A stretch of DNA of 64,000 nucleotides, taken from the NCBI GenBank assembly GCA_026874595.1, contig CM049318.1, forward strand, positions 54,885,250 through 54,949,249, given 5' to 3'. The position numbers and the translations under genes were made by a program. This DNA is from Sipunculus nudus. Taxonomy: Eukaryota; Annelida; Sipuncula; Golfingiida; Sipunculidae. A model generated the notes under the pieces. The model was not told the origin of the DNA. It was given only the letters and a program-made list of their open reading frames with translations, and did no database searches. Below are positions 12,501 through 23,800 of this stretch, one piece after another. Numbering within the stretch: the stretch's first letter is position 1; the number at the start of each line of letters is the position of its first letter.

Positions 12501-15500
12501 TCATATGGACGTCTTCAAGTAATGCCAAGAAAGAGGCTTTTGATATGGATGACATCCAGCACTTTTATGGGTAATCTTTATGACCCTCAAATTTTATGCA
12601 TGTATTGGAAAATGTTTTGAGGCATAGTATGTAACAGTAAAATTGATGTTGTTATGAGGTTTCCATATGTTGTTTTAACAGAAATACCGTAAATCCTGAT
12701 ATAAACTTCAACACCATTTATTCTACCTTGGCCTGAAAACAGAAAAGCTTTAATTCATTATGATAAGATTTTAAAAAACCATGATTTACTGGTATATTTT
12801 AATGATATAACTAACTTGAAATTTTGACAGACAGCTTATGATTAAGACACAAGAGTGAAATGCAAGTACACAGAGTTTGGCATTGCAAGGTTGCGCTGTA
12901 TAAATATATTATGAATTATTACAGACAGGAACCCTACGCTGCCTCCAAGTACGCTACAGATATGCTCAGTGTCGCTTTGAATGATAAGCTCAACAAACAG
13001 GTGGGAAATCTAATCACGTGTATATCATCTATATACTACTAAAAATATCCTGTCTGTATGTTTGTCCTGGAACTTCTGAAAAAACGGGCCATGACAGTGG
13101 GCCAGTTTTGCTATCACTGTCAGTAAAATGCTCTAACTTACAGAATGCACACCAAGTTTTGTCCTTCCACTAGCACACAATTGAATTCCTGGAAGCATCA
13201 CATCACAGCTCGGTCACCCAAAATCACATCGCGCTCTGATTGCTGACCTTCACCTTTGCCTGTTACCACAAAGACAAATAATTGGGTTCCCTATCGACCA
13301 CTAAATGTCGCTACCTTGCAGACATGATATGCAGCAATATACCCTGCCACTGCAACAGGACCCAACAGGTCCCATTTTCTTATTGTATGTAATTCTCTGT
13401 ATGAATAACCAGTCTATTATGGCCCGCTATTTTTTCCTTTTTTTTTAAAACATCAACAATATGTAAAGAGTGTATATAACTACAAGGTGAAACTTCCCAA
13501 AGTTATTATGAATTTGTAAATGGGACATTTTTCATGTGGATGTACATAATTATTTATTATATGAAGCACAGTTAATTGTTATTCGTCACCATTTGCATTT
13601 CTCAAGATGCATTAATGGTATCTGTTCAGTGTTGCCAAGACATGGAGCACCCAGTATTTTCTCTCAGACATGTGTCATACATGGTCATTCAGATCAAAGT
13701 CCCATTATACTTTACTTTCTAATACTGGGGATAATTTAGACTAGGTAGTACCTATTTAAAAAAATCTAAAAACACAACAAGCCAATTAAATTGAAATGTA
13801 CACAACCTCATCATTTTGTTTAAGATAAATATGACATTTAAACAGACAAGTATAGGTAGATTAGATGACTGCGGTTATGGATGGTAAGGGCTGATGTCAT
13901 AGCCACCTCCTGTCCTAGTCCAAAAAAGACTATCAGCACGGCCCATCTCCTGTTTTTATCCTGCCCTGTTGTGGGCAGAGTCAAACATACAGTCTTGTGA
14001 TTGGCAGATAAGCCTGAGGGGCATCCCTTGATTGACAGGGGTATGCTCTTGCTGAAGTGACCTAAAAATCGAGGGAAGTTACAGCCTGATGTCAACAACA
14101 TATTCCTATCTTACAGCCCATAAGGCAAAGAATAAGAAGGTGGGGTTCTCAAGCCAGGCATGCAACAATTTCAACCCCCCACATAAATTGTTATTTTGAT
14201 TTTCAATAGAAACTTACCAATTTACAGCTCCAGCCACCCTGACATTTCTTTCGAGAAAATAAATAGTAAAATTTTGGTAAGATTTCCTTAATTATGTATT
14301 GCTTTTACCTGTTAAGCAAAACAATTCTGTCATTTTCATGATTTTCCTTGATCATATGACATTTTTCAAAACATACAAAAGAAGGTAAAAAAAAATCACC
14401 TTCGCGCAATGATTTCTGGAAAAAAGTGCCTGAGAACCCAACCATTTTTTTGCCTAATGTGAAAAGTTTATTGATACCATCATTTACTGTTGGCAGGGTA
14501 TTTACTCTCACACGACTTGTCCTGGGCTTGTTATGACCAATTTGACCTACGGGATACTTCCTCGCTGGTTCTGGACAGTGATTTTTCCAGTAATATGGTT
14601 GGTAAGTATTATATTGTTATTTAAGGGAGGGAGAGGGACAAATTAACAAAAAGACACATATTATCCTAAATTATTCTTTACTGTCATCTGCAATGAATTT
14701 TACAGCTCTGAATGTTTAATATGGAGGATTGCACATGCACATTTAATGATTTGAAATGTTATTTAATAATAAAACTGACCAGTGAAGTTGGTAGAATTCA
14801 TTTCATTCAGTGGTTCTGTGTCAGAAATGTTTCAGATTTCTTGGAGTTTGAGCGTGACCTTAAAATGAAAGTGCAATTGGGAAATCTAACTTTTTAATAT
14901 TGCATCCCCCCAAGGTCATGCATTGGTAGCCATATAAGTTCAATTTTCGTTCAGCATCAAGTTTATATCCTCACATATAAAAGGAGGTTGCCCTTGACAG
15001 CCCTTCCCACCCTCCATTTGACAGTCATGACATATCTGTAAACCAAGATACAGCAAAGTTTTGCAACATTGGAATAAACTGACATATTTCATTTTCTCAG
15101 TCCTTATAATGTGATTGCAGTTTTTTCCATAGAATTATTAATTTTGATTGTTTATTGTTTTCTTGAGAAATCTTGTTATCTTTATATGATTGGTTGAAAT
15201 ATTTTATATTAGTGAAGTTTTAACTTGTAATAAATTTTACATTTTCTGATTTTTTTCTGATTTGTTTTACTTAACATTTAATGGAAAAAGCAAAACTTTC
15301 TAAAATATTGTTAAAGGATGCATTCCTATTAAGAACAAAATGTGTTCCTTCCCTGACCTCTGTAGATTGGTTTTACTGTATTTTAAGTCCTCCACCTTAG
15401 GAGGGAGTAATTCTAAAATGGTCCACGTCCGTCCTGCCCCATTCTTTTACCACATATCTCTAAGACCCTTGCTGCATTCTTCACCAAATTTTCAGACTTA

Positions 15501-18500
15501 CTCAGTACATTGCTGACGTGATTATAACCTGCACCATCTGTACTTAATGAATTTCTGCACTCCAAAATGGTCTTTTTTTTCAATTTCCTTCAGACAAGTC
15601 AGTAAATAAGAACACTTAAGCCTTCAGATCATATGCAAGGATTCTTTGGAGCTATTGGAATTCAGTGAACACTATATTGAATAGAATTATTTGTCCCCTT
15701 CCATTGGAGGGAGGACAACTTAAATGATCCATGTCCATCCTTCCATCTGTTAGTTGGTCCATCAGTCCCACCCCTTCTTTTTTGTGATAGCTCTAAAACC
15801 TCTGCTTATTTCTTGACCTAATTTTACACAGTGACATGATGATGTTAGTCACATGATAAGCATTTTATTGTATCCTGCAGGTGGTGCCACCTGTGTTAGA
15901 CCTACATTCTCCAGCCACAGTTGTGTTTGGGTAATTCAGTAAATTAAACAGCTGAAGCCTCCAAATCATATACACATATTCCTTAGAGCAAGGGGCATTA
16001 AATGAATACTTATTGGAATAGGATTGTTTTTAAAATGATGGTTTAATATGTCTTTGAATATTGCTGATCAGCATATAAGGGGATGCTATGGTTTTGATAT
16101 GGTGTGTCACCATCTATGCGTCTGTTTAAGGTGAAATAAATCACACATATTTGAGGAATGCTGTAAGCTGTTGGCTTGAAATTTTGCACAGTCATAGATC
16201 GTGGATAAATTTATCGCATTCATAAGACAGAGGTCGCGCCACTGATAACAGTTTTGTGTGCCCCTCTTCTTGTTTAGTTGCATCCATTACACAAGACTCC
16301 ATTGGATCCTGAATTATCCTATATCAGCCTATCCCAAGGTATATCATGTCACAGGAAATACCACACATTTTATTTATGCATGGGGTGGGGGACTATTTGT
16401 GCCTCTGTGCTCTTGTTATTATGTAAACTGTGTGATGACACTTATATTTTAATCTGTTGCAGTTACGTTTGTTTACATCCAGTATGACCTATGACCCCAG
16501 CAATGGAGCTGAATGTCTCGTAAGTATAATCTTTACTGATCCATTGTTAGTATATACTGTCTTATTAAGTTAGATGTATATTTATAAAGTTGCCATATTT
16601 TCTTAACATAGCGCTTCCTTCACTTGCAAGTTTGATTTTTTCCCATTCTTATTTCTCCTGATATCAGCCACAGGTTATCAGTCCGAAATTTGTCGTAAAT
16701 TTTATGAATGAGTTAAAAGTAAAACAGTAGCATGTTATTCACATTTAAATATCTATCAGATGTAAGATAATAAATATGCGGCAGTGATTCTCTTGTGTAA
16801 CTGCCAATTATGATATATAACTCAGCACATTTATGTCAAATTTTCCAAATTTAGCATATTATCAATCATTATTTAACGTTTGAAGGTCAGTTTAGTTTAA
16901 TTCCAAATATAATAGCTGCATATTGCTGCAAGTTGACCCACAGGATAAATTACTACATATTTTGTTAGACAGCTGCTATAGCCACTCAGAAAATAATTTG
17001 AAATTATTCAGGGTTTATTGAACACTGTGGAAAAGGACCCCCTTAGGACAAACCTCATCATTTCTGACATTTCAAGACAAAAATGGGCAGTTTTAAGGTG
17101 TGGCCACAGAGTAGTTGCAGAACAGTTATATTATTGAAAACAGAGCAACAAAGATAATTTTTAGCTCAGCTGACTATAAGTCATCTGAGCTATAGTCGTG
17201 GTCCTTTGTCCGTCTTCCGTCCTTCCGTCTGTCCTTCCGTTAAACTGGCACGTTTTGAAACTGTAAGACCTAGGAATCCAAAATTCGGCATAATGTTAGA
17301 TGTCCCCAAGATCTCCTACCAAGCCAAAAACTGGGTCTTTGCCACTTCGTTCCTTTGAGAAATTAAGGAAAAACCTCAATTTTTTATTAAAAACCTATTT
17401 TCACACTTAAGGACTGCCTAATATCAAAACCACTCATCTGTTTTTCCTCATATTTACCATAAATATTCCTCTATATATTTTCTATGTACATGCCAGAAAT
17501 TAGGTCTGTATTATATAATTTGAAAAAGTTATGGGCCCAAACATAATGCATTTTTTTTTAAATCAGGAAAGATATTTGATCACTTAACATAAAACTTGTT
17601 AAAGCTAAGGACTTTTTTTTCCAGAAATATAACTTTAATTAACCAAAATTAAATTGTATACCCAAAATTAGATCAAAATCTTTTAAAATTTTTAAGATAT
17701 TAGCAAAAATAAAAAATTGTCCCTTAAATTTTGCCCAAATTTGACCATGGCACATTTTTTTCCTGTAACTGCTGTTGATTTATTTTCACAGCATGTTTTT
17801 GTTAGGATTTCATCTGTTACAACCAAAAATTTGAAACCAGTTGATCAATAACTGTAGATTTTATTCAAGTTTACAAGCACCATGTCACATATTGTGTACA
17901 TCAAGCTAGTGTTATGCAGTTTGCTAGAGCTCAGCTCCCCAGCTTCAGCTCTCAGTTCCTAAAATTTGGCATACAGTTATATGTCTCCAAAATCCCCTAC
18001 CATGCCAAGAATTTGGTCACTAGGACTTAATTCCTTTTATATATTAATGAAAAAATTCTTTTTCCATTAAAAACCCATTGTTACACAAGACTGCCTAATA
18101 TAAAAACCACTGATCTGACTTTAATCATATATAATATACATATTTTCTATACATTAACTATGCACATGCCATAAATGATGTCAGTATTGCGTAATTGTTT
18201 TAAGTTATGGGCCCAAACATAATGCACTTTGTAAAATATAAAGAAATATATTTACTCTCTTAACAAGCTGATTTGCTGCAGCTAGAGATTTTTTGTTAGG
18301 GATGTAACATTATTTAATCAAGATTCAATTGAATACCCAAAATTAGTTATGAATTTTTCAAATTTTATAAATTATTAGTATAAATATAAAATTAGTACCT
18401 TAAATTTTGCCCAACTTTGACCATGGCACGTTTGTTTCCTGTGAGCACTGTTGATATAATTTTCATATCATGCACACATAAGGATTTCAGCTTTTTAGTT

Positions 18501-20798
18501 AAGAAAGCTGAAAAAAATTGGCCAAAAGTTGTAGCTTTTATTAATGGTTTTATGAGACCATGTCAGACCCATTCTCTACTCAGCCCCTCTTCAGTCACCT
18601 GTATGTTGACCTTATTGACCTTTCAGCAAATTATGCACGCTTGAGGCGAGGCATACATTGGGGCAGCCAGGCAGCTTATGGCCAGCCACAGTTGATCCAG
18701 GTGTCCAACCCAATTTATCTAGTAGTTGATTTGACCAACAACATAAAAATAAACTATAAATTAATAAATTTTTATTGGTTTTTAATAACAAATCAAAGAA
18801 AAATTAATAGGAAAGGAATTGTTAGTTGTTGAGTAACAGGAAATTAACTTGCAGTTACTGATGATGTATGAAAATTGTATGGATGGATAGAATGTCAAGT
18901 ATTCCAAATAACACCATGCAGTCACCTATGGTATTTTTCAGTTCAATTTTAATGATAACAAAAATAAATCATATTATTCATTACTAATCATTAGGGGTCA
19001 TATGAAGGAAATTCATGATAGACAAAGATGCAGTTGATAATGTTAATCAAGATTCCTACTGTTTCTAGTGTGTAGATTGATGTGAAAGTAGTCCAAAGTG
19101 AATATATTACATTTATTTTTTTTAATATAAATAAAAGCCATAAACCTGGTACTTATGATCATTATTTAAATTTGTGAATTTTGTATATTCTGGATTCTCA
19201 ACATCATTGTTTGGCTAAAACTGAATAAATACCAGATATAGTGCAAATACTTTGCAAATGTATTTGTATACGCATATGAATCATTATAAAATTCATTGCA
19301 TAAGAATGGTAATTCAGGTAAAAATGAAAGTATTTGAATACCAGTGCAAATACTTTCAAAATGTATTCATGAATGCATTCATGAATATATTCTATAATAT
19401 TATTTCAGTAATCATTTCAGTTATATTTTATTTTAAAAATTCATATGATTCTCTTATTATTTTTAATAAAAATTATATTTGGCACAATATTTGTTATTAA
19501 ATTTTAATAAAAAGTTAAACTCTTATATTATATGTGCTGCTCATAAGTTATATGGCCAAGTCAAAATCTGTGTGACAATAGCACTCCATTTGTCAATAAA
19601 ATAAATGAAATCAAACCTTTTCCCTGACTCCAAAGATACCATCAAAATCATATATGAGCTAAACACCAACAACTCATAATACAGCTTTTATTTATTTCCA
19701 CACAAAACTAGCATGTGCCTCATTTCCAAATCGTATTTTTTTTATCATATAAAACAGCTGAGCGCTGTGACCCATGGGTCCCTTGTTTGATAAAGTGAGT
19801 GCATAAACTGAGTGTTCTGCTGAGCATTATGACCCCCAGGCCACTTGTTTCATGACCAATGTTTATTTATATTTTGATTATTTGTAACATGTTGACAGGT
19901 CTGGCTGTCCCAGCAGACCCCTGCCTTGCTTGATCCTCTGGATAAGTACCACAGCAGCGTGTCCATACTGGGCAGCCGTTATACCACCTGTCGGAAGGTC
20001 AGTTACATCTGTCAATATCTAAGATGCCTAAAATATATTAATCACAGTATAGTACTGGATTTAAATAATATTCATTATGTATCACAGCGTTTCATTATTG
20101 TCCCAAGTAAAATTAAATTAATCCTTGTATGTGCCAAGTTTCCTTTTGAAATATAATATATAAAATATACAAACATAAAATACAGTACTCCAACCTGAGG
20201 CTTGAATTACAGTGGAACCCCACAATTACGACCACCTTAGGGACTGACCAAAGTGCTCGTAATTTGGGGGTGGTCGTATTTGTGAGACTCTTAATTACCT
20301 GGATCATATATTTAGGACCAAGAGGAGTGGTCGTATTTGTGGGGTGGTCGCAATTGCGGGATGGTCGCAAGGCGGGGTTCCACTGTACAGTGGAACCTGT
20401 CTGAAAGACCACCTGGTTAATAAGATCACCTGTCTAATAAGACCACCTGTCTAATAAGACCACATTTGAGTAAACCACAAGCATCCACATTTGTTATAAC
20501 TGACCAGTATGATAAGACCACCTGTGAATTAAGACAAGTTAAAGCCAGTACCACAGGTGGTCTTATAACACAGGTTTCACTGATTTCAAATACAGTTTTT
20601 TTGTAGTTTTGTTCTGTTGTGTATGAACTTCTGTGATTTAGAGATCACTTAAATCAGTAAATGACATAGTTATAATGTGAAATAAATTATACAATTTTTC
20701 TTCCTCCACAGATGAAGATTCAGCTGGAGGAAGCCAGAGAACTCTATAACAAGTTTTGTCATTTACAAAACGAGCTGAAGGGAAGACTCAAAGTCTAG
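6506..20798 (+). CDS. HSD17B7: HSD17B7, 3-keto-steroid reductase / 17-beta-HSD type 7 (10 exons, complete)
   Basis: The coding exons are 6506-6543, 8823-9026, 10623-10715, 11892-12006, 12452-12570, 12925-13000, 14497-14601, 16463-16519, 19899-19997 and 20712-20798. All junctions are GT/AG with matching phase and give 330 residues; the human protein has about 341. It is a short-chain dehydrogenase. The cofactor motif TGGNTGIG is at 9-16, the NADP-preferring ACRN at 35-38, VDVSN at 63-67, NAG at 91-93 and the catalytic NVFG asparagine at 143. The TSS serines are at 170-172, YAASK (Tyr194, Lys198) at 194-198 and CPG at 223-225. By family knowledge it reduces the 3-keto group of zymosterone-type sterols in cholesterol synthesis, and estrone in vertebrates, at the ER membrane. 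The hydrophobic FWTVIFPVIWL segment near 240-250 fits membrane association. Whether this animal uses it in sterol synthesis or hormone metabolism cannot be read from sequence. Exon joining was done by eye. Confidence 0.95.
6544..8822 (+). other. HSD17B7 intron 1
   Basis: The donor is GTAACG and the acceptor TTTTCACACAACAG. The intron contains a minus-strand tRNA-derived SINE (8212-8500), a C-rich patch near 6864-6930 and otherwise unstructured AT-rich DNA. No extra exon is needed for a full-length reading frame. Confidence 0.8.
8212..8500 (-). mobile_element. tRNA-derived SINE, family 1 (copy 1)
   Basis: On the minus strand the head contains TGTCAGGGGTAGAGC and a B box GAGTTCAAATC, as in a tRNA. 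A body follows with TTATGACCCAG and a tail GACACC/TACACC-AGGAT. It aligns through head, body and tail with the plus-strand copy at 61123-61345. It lies in HSD17B7 intron 1, antisense to the gene. Confidence 0.7.
8823..9026 (+). CDS. HSD17B7: HSD17B7 exon 2
   Basis: The exon encodes residues 13 (split) to 81 (split), beginning TGIGLALAERLL and including the ACRN, HPDAKV and VDVSN segments of the Rossmann fold. The acceptor is CACAACAG and the donor CAG|GTGAGC. Confidence 0.95.
9042..9486. mobile_element. Tc1/mariner-like MITE in HSD17B7 intron 2
   Basis: The ends are CTTTGGTTGCCC and GGCCAACCATAG (10 of 12 positions inverted-complementary), each flanked by TA. The interior has TCGCGAATATGAAACCCTC and CCCTCGCAAAAT motifs in inverted arrangement, a motif set that recurs near 49010 and 60860. 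No coding capacity is seen. Confidence 0.55.
10623..10715 (+). CDS. HSD17B7: HSD17B7 exon 3
   Basis: The exon encodes residues 81 to 112, including LDYLYLNAGIMPG. The NAG triplet (91-93) stabilises the central beta-sheet in short-chain dehydrogenases. The donor is TAA|GTGAGT. Confidence 0.95.
10788..11496. mobile_element. PIF/Harbinger-like MITE in HSD17B7 intron 3 (709 bp)
   Basis: The left end is GGCCCCTTTTCCCTG-AAAAAATCGCGC and the right end is its inverted counterpart, GCGCGATTTTTTCAGCG then GGAAAAGGGGCC. Both are flanked by TAA, a 3-bp target duplication typical of PIF/Harbinger. The interior has GC-rich subterminal repeats (GGAAACGCGCGC, CATGGAAAAGG) and a TA run near 11130. There is no open frame of note, so the element is non-autonomous. 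Confidence 0.7.
11892..12006 (+). CDS. HSD17B7: HSD17B7 exon 4
   Basis: The exon encodes residues 112 (split) to 150: KRCIHMFKTGDRLL through TNVFGHFVM. NVFG holds the catalytic asparagine of the SDR tetrad. The acceptor is TTTCTTCAG and the donor ATG|GTAAAA, phase 0. Confidence 0.95.
12007..12451 (+). other. HSD17B7 intron 4
   Basis: A 445-bp intron between GTAAAA and TTTCTTTGCAG. I see only AT-rich sequence with no repeat I recognise. Intron 5 (12571-12924), between GTAATC and AATTATTACAG, is likewise featureless. Confidence 0.75.
12452..12570 (+). CDS. HSD17B7: HSD17B7 exon 5
   Basis: The exon encodes residues 151 to 190 (split). It includes IIWTSSSNAKK, in which the TSS serines (170-172) sit at the SDR catalytic-serine position, and a DMDDIQHFYG segment matching the HSD17B7 insertion before the active-site tyrosine. 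Confidence 0.95.
12925..13000 (+). CDS. HSD17B7: HSD17B7 exon 6 (active-site tyrosine)
   Basis: The exon encodes residues 190 to 215, QEPYAASKYATDMLSVAL, carrying the YxxxK catalytic pair Tyr194/Lys198. The acceptor is AATTATTACAG and the donor CAG|GTGGGA, phase 0. Confidence 0.95.
13001..14496 (+). other. HSD17B7 intron 6
   Basis: The intron contains repeat family B copy 2 (14165-14400). A stretch at 13030-13350 resembles a dispersed repeat by its composition, but I cannot match it within the window. The 67- and 87-codon open frames here show no recognisable protein features. Confidence 0.65.
14165..14400 (+). repeat. Dispersed repeat family B, copy 2
   Basis: It carries GAAACTTACCAATTT, GACATTTCTTTCGAGAA, TGCTTTTACCTGTTAAGC and TTTCCTTGATCATATGACA in the same order as the copy at 4019-4262. 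Confidence 0.6.
14497..14601 (+). CDS. HSD17B7: HSD17B7 exon 7
   Basis: The exon encodes residues 216 to 250: GIYSHTTCPGLVMTNLTYGI then the hydrophobic FWTVIFPVIWL. The CPG motif and the downstream NLTYGILP segment are signatures of the HSD17B7 family. The donor is TTG|GTAAGT. Confidence 0.95.
15395..16260 (+). repeat. Diverged GTCC-type dispersed repeats in HSD17B7 intron 7
   Basis: Related blocks start near 15400 (GGAGGGAGTAATTCTAAAAT then GGTCCACGTCCGTCC) and 15700 (GGAGGGAGGACAACTTAAAT then GATCCATGTCCATCC). Each is followed by similar text about an unnamed repeat body (CTCTAAAACC or CTCTAAGACC, then CACCAAATTTT/GACCTAATTTT). A third weaker block starts near 16080. The element class is unknown. 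Confidence 0.4.
16463..16519 (+). CDS. HSD17B7: HSD17B7 exon 8
   Basis: This 57-nt exon encodes residues 251 to 269, LRLFTSSMTYDPSNGAECL. It aligns with the family segment that precedes the VWL-xQ-P motif. The acceptor is AATCTGTTGCAG and the donor CTC|GTAAGT, phase 0 on both sides. Confidence 0.92.
17161..18545 (+). repeat. Tandem-dimer dispersed repeat A (right copy, HSD17B7 intron 8)
   Basis: This starts with AGCTCAGCTGACTATAAGTC then ATCTGAGCTA and a GTCCGTCTTCCGTCC tract. Two ~700-bp units follow, with landmarks ATGTCCCCAAGATCTCCTAC (17300) and ATGTCTCCAAAATCCCCTAC (17980). It is the reverse-oriented counterpart of 505-1912. Intron 8 (16520-19898) also contains short CAGCTGAGC...GTGACCCATGGGTC tails near 19756 and 19820. 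The 90-, 82- and 75-codon frames in the intron look non-coding. Confidence 0.65.
19899..19997 (+). CDS. HSD17B7: HSD17B7 exon 9
   Basis: The exon encodes residues 270 to 302, beginning VWLSQQTPALLDPLDKYHSS and including SILGSRYTTCRK, matching the conserved C-terminal region of the family. The acceptor is ATGTTGACAG and the donor AAG|GTCAGT. Confidence 0.94.
20210..20385. mobile_element. Pogo/Tigger-like MITE (intron 9, copy a)
   Basis: It starts CAGTGGAACCCC and ends GGGGTTCCACTG, flanked by TA, and is the same family as 2839-3012. Its right-hand TA (20386-20387) is also the left target site of the next element. Confidence 0.75.
20388..20582. mobile_element. Related pogo-like MITE (intron 9, copy b)
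   Basis: It starts CAGTGGAACCTGTCTG and ends CACAGGTTTCACTG; the interior repeats AATAAGACCACCTGTCT. It begins immediately after the TA that ends copy a. A third relative is at 43584-43770. The right flank is AT rather than TA, possibly mutated. Confidence 0.7.
20712..20798 (+). CDS. HSD17B7: HSD17B7 exon 10 (terminal) and stop
   Basis: The exon encodes residues 303 to 330, starting MKIQLEEARELYNKF and ending GRLKV then TAG. The amphipathic helix matches the family C-terminus, which is slightly shorter here than in mammals. The acceptor is TTCTTCCTCCACAG. Confidence 0.92.
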   Translation: MKIQLEEARELYNKFCHLQNELKGRLKV

Positions 20799-20892
20799 TC
20801 AGGACCAGTGTCTTCCACAACCGTTAAACTATCGCCACAAGTCTTTCAATTTATTACAATTTTACATGTATATTACATTAGATTATTTATGA

Positions 20893-20898
20893 AATAAA
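20893..20898 (+). terminator. HSD17B7 polyadenylation signal
   Basis: AATAAA lies about 95 bases after the stop codon, giving a short 3' UTR. No competing canonical signal lies between the stop and this site. Confidence 0.65.
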
Positions 20899-23800
20899 TA
20901 ATACATTTTAGGGAATGCTTAGACTTTGAGCATTTCAGGTAGTCTGTTGACATATATTGTTTTGTGATTTAGCAAATGTTGATACATTTTTATCATGTAG
21001 CATGTTGATAAATTCAAGGTGTTTACAAAATGTTAGAAATGTACCATATCAAATGGTACAATTTGCTATCTTAGATATATGGGTTTGTCTCATAACACGA
21101 TCATCACAGTTATGTTTTTTTATTTTGAAACCTTGCTTATTATCAGCTTAATTAGTACCAAAACCGGTCACTAGGTGATGATTCAATAGGTACACACAAT
21201 ATTGGTGAAATAGTTCTTACAACAGTAGATGGCAGGACCTGACTGATATCTTAAACTTTCAAAATAAATTATCTTGTTAAAGCTGCTGAAATGATAAATT
21301 GTATTATCTGAAGATGTTTTTGTAACAACAGACCCTGATGTGTAAACTAGGATATTTCAGAATGTATATTAGGCCGGTTAAAGAACGTAATTCATTTTCA
21401 AGCACTGTATGTTTCATGTTAATAAAAACAAGGGACCAAATTGATACAAACACTTCATCACTTCTGTGTAATATTTATTGTTATCATTGCTGTTATGGAG
21501 TGATTGAAGAATATATGCAGACTTATTTCAGCAAGCAACAGATATGCTTAGAGCCACAATGATTGAATGTGGATGATATGTCATTTCTGGAACAAGAGTT
21601 GTATGTCAGTCAAATTATCTACCAACCTACCTACCCATTTTGCACCTAAGGTGCACTTTATAAGGCCATACCTCATCTTCAAAAATCCTCCATGACCCTG
21701 GCATCTTTCCATTGAGATTGTATAAAATGTGCACGCCCAAATAAGTGCTCGTTGCTGAGATGACAGTACTAACCCTAACCCTTGAAAGATGACAGTTTGT
21801 CACAAAGATATAAGTGGATGCCCTTAAACATGCCTATAATGCTAGGTAGACGCAAGGGACATGGGAGGTTTTCCCAGCCAAATTATTCATGCATGTTATG
21901 TGTTGATGTGGCTGTCTCAATGAAGTTGTTTCACACCCTGGGTCTTGCCTTTCTTTTTTAATGTCCTGCATGTTGCTCTGTAGGATTTCTCCTTCGGATC
22001 AAATACAACCACACAATATTTAAAAATTTACGTCCACCAAAATGACCAAAAACACTGTCAGAAATGTGAATAGTTGTTTTACTATGCCAAAGGTTGATAT
22101 ACTACCAGTCCCTTGGAAGCGAATACTTTTGAATACAGAGTATTGCTGGCTACTAGCTTTGCCACTGCTTAACTATCTCCGTCTCCTTTACACGCCTGGA
22201 CCCCAACTGCCCTCCCCTCGGCTCCCTACCCTGTTTATTGGATCCCTCTCCGGAAGAGCCCATTTTCTATATAGGGGTGTATTCTTACGGGCAGGTGGGA
22301 TATCTTACAGCCTTACATCTCCCTTAAAATGTCCCCTCCTGGTGTCAACGTTAATGCTGTTCTTATATATTTTTATTTTTCCTTGAAAGTTCCTTGAAAT
22401 TTCCGTATCCTTGGTCTGATTGTTTCAATAGCTCTATTTTTGTGACGGTATATTGTCTTAGACCTATGGATTCTTAAGTACGCTACTAAAACATCTTTGG
22501 AAAATGCGTATGGTTATGTGCACATCTTTCATCATCTGTTTCTGTACCATACTCTGAAGTAAAGACACTTGTCTTGACACGCATGTCTTCCCCTTTAGCA
22601 AAGATCCCTTATGTGCGGTATGCGAACAAAACCTCTTTTGTCTTAATAAATAAGGTGAGATTCCCTATGCGCGGACCCGGTATGTGGAACGCGTATTCGA
22701 CAAACCGGTTCCGCGTGGTATCCAGGAGCAACACAGAGGAAACATATATGTTGTCTTGCCGGTACATATGAAATCTCTCAACACGCATTCCGTACATAAG
22801 TAATCTTAGCTTTAATCTTTTGTGTCATCTAGATAACTTACCAGGAATTTATTGATTTCGTGAAACTCGCCATAAATATTTACCAATTAAGTTTCTCAAA
22901 ATTGATAATCTACCCGGAGTTGATTCTCGGCAAAATCCACGCATATTTAATAAGGTGTGAGGTCATCAGGCTTCTAAGGGATGTTGCCAAGATAACTTTA
23001 AGCAGGAATATGACGAATTTTGATGAATCAATATAGTATTTTGCCTGGCTACGACTTTCTGCAAAACCTATATTTATAATTAGGAATCTATTGGATTATC
23101 TTGTTATTCATTTGTCCTGTACCATGACTGAGACGGGCCCCGACTCCGTCATGCACGATCCATAGGGAAAGAATCTGCAGCGCGACCCCCAACCATACTA
23201 CAGGGTCGCGCATAATGAATGGAAGAACCCAAAAATTCTGAACCCGTCATACTGGATAATTAACTGCGATTGAAAGACCAAATGGTATATGAAATTTTGG
23301 TAGCTAAATATCATCTTCATTTAACGCAGTATTAATGATAATTAACCAGAATATCAGACATGTCTAGCGTTTTATCTTGTCACTTATAGTGCTAACTCTC
23401 CATACACGGGTCCTTTATGTGTACAGTGATGAAGGATACAAGAAAGTTTCGAAGCAACACCCAAATAATGTGTTTTATTATATTTATTAAACCCATATTT
23501 GACCTTTTTTGTATTATTTGCACTAGATAACACTTGGTTTCGATTATTCCGCTCCTAGTTTGGACGGGCGCCTGCAGATACATTACTGGTTCACTAGTCC
23601 ACGACGTTGTATGGATGAAACATGTGTAAGGAATGTCAACTCGTGACCACGACAAGTTATTCACTATAAATATTTACGAATTAAGTTTCTCAAAATCCGT
23701 GCATATTCATGAGTTTCGAGGTCACCAGACTTTTTTGTGGTATTGCTGCGACAACTAGGAATTAGATGGACTGATGAAGTTCAGTATACATGTTTAACCG

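Noticed and set aside
22042..22386. 114-codon plus-strand frame after HSD17B7
   Set aside because: Low-complexity hydrophobic translation, no domain, beyond the polyadenylation signal and without splice support.
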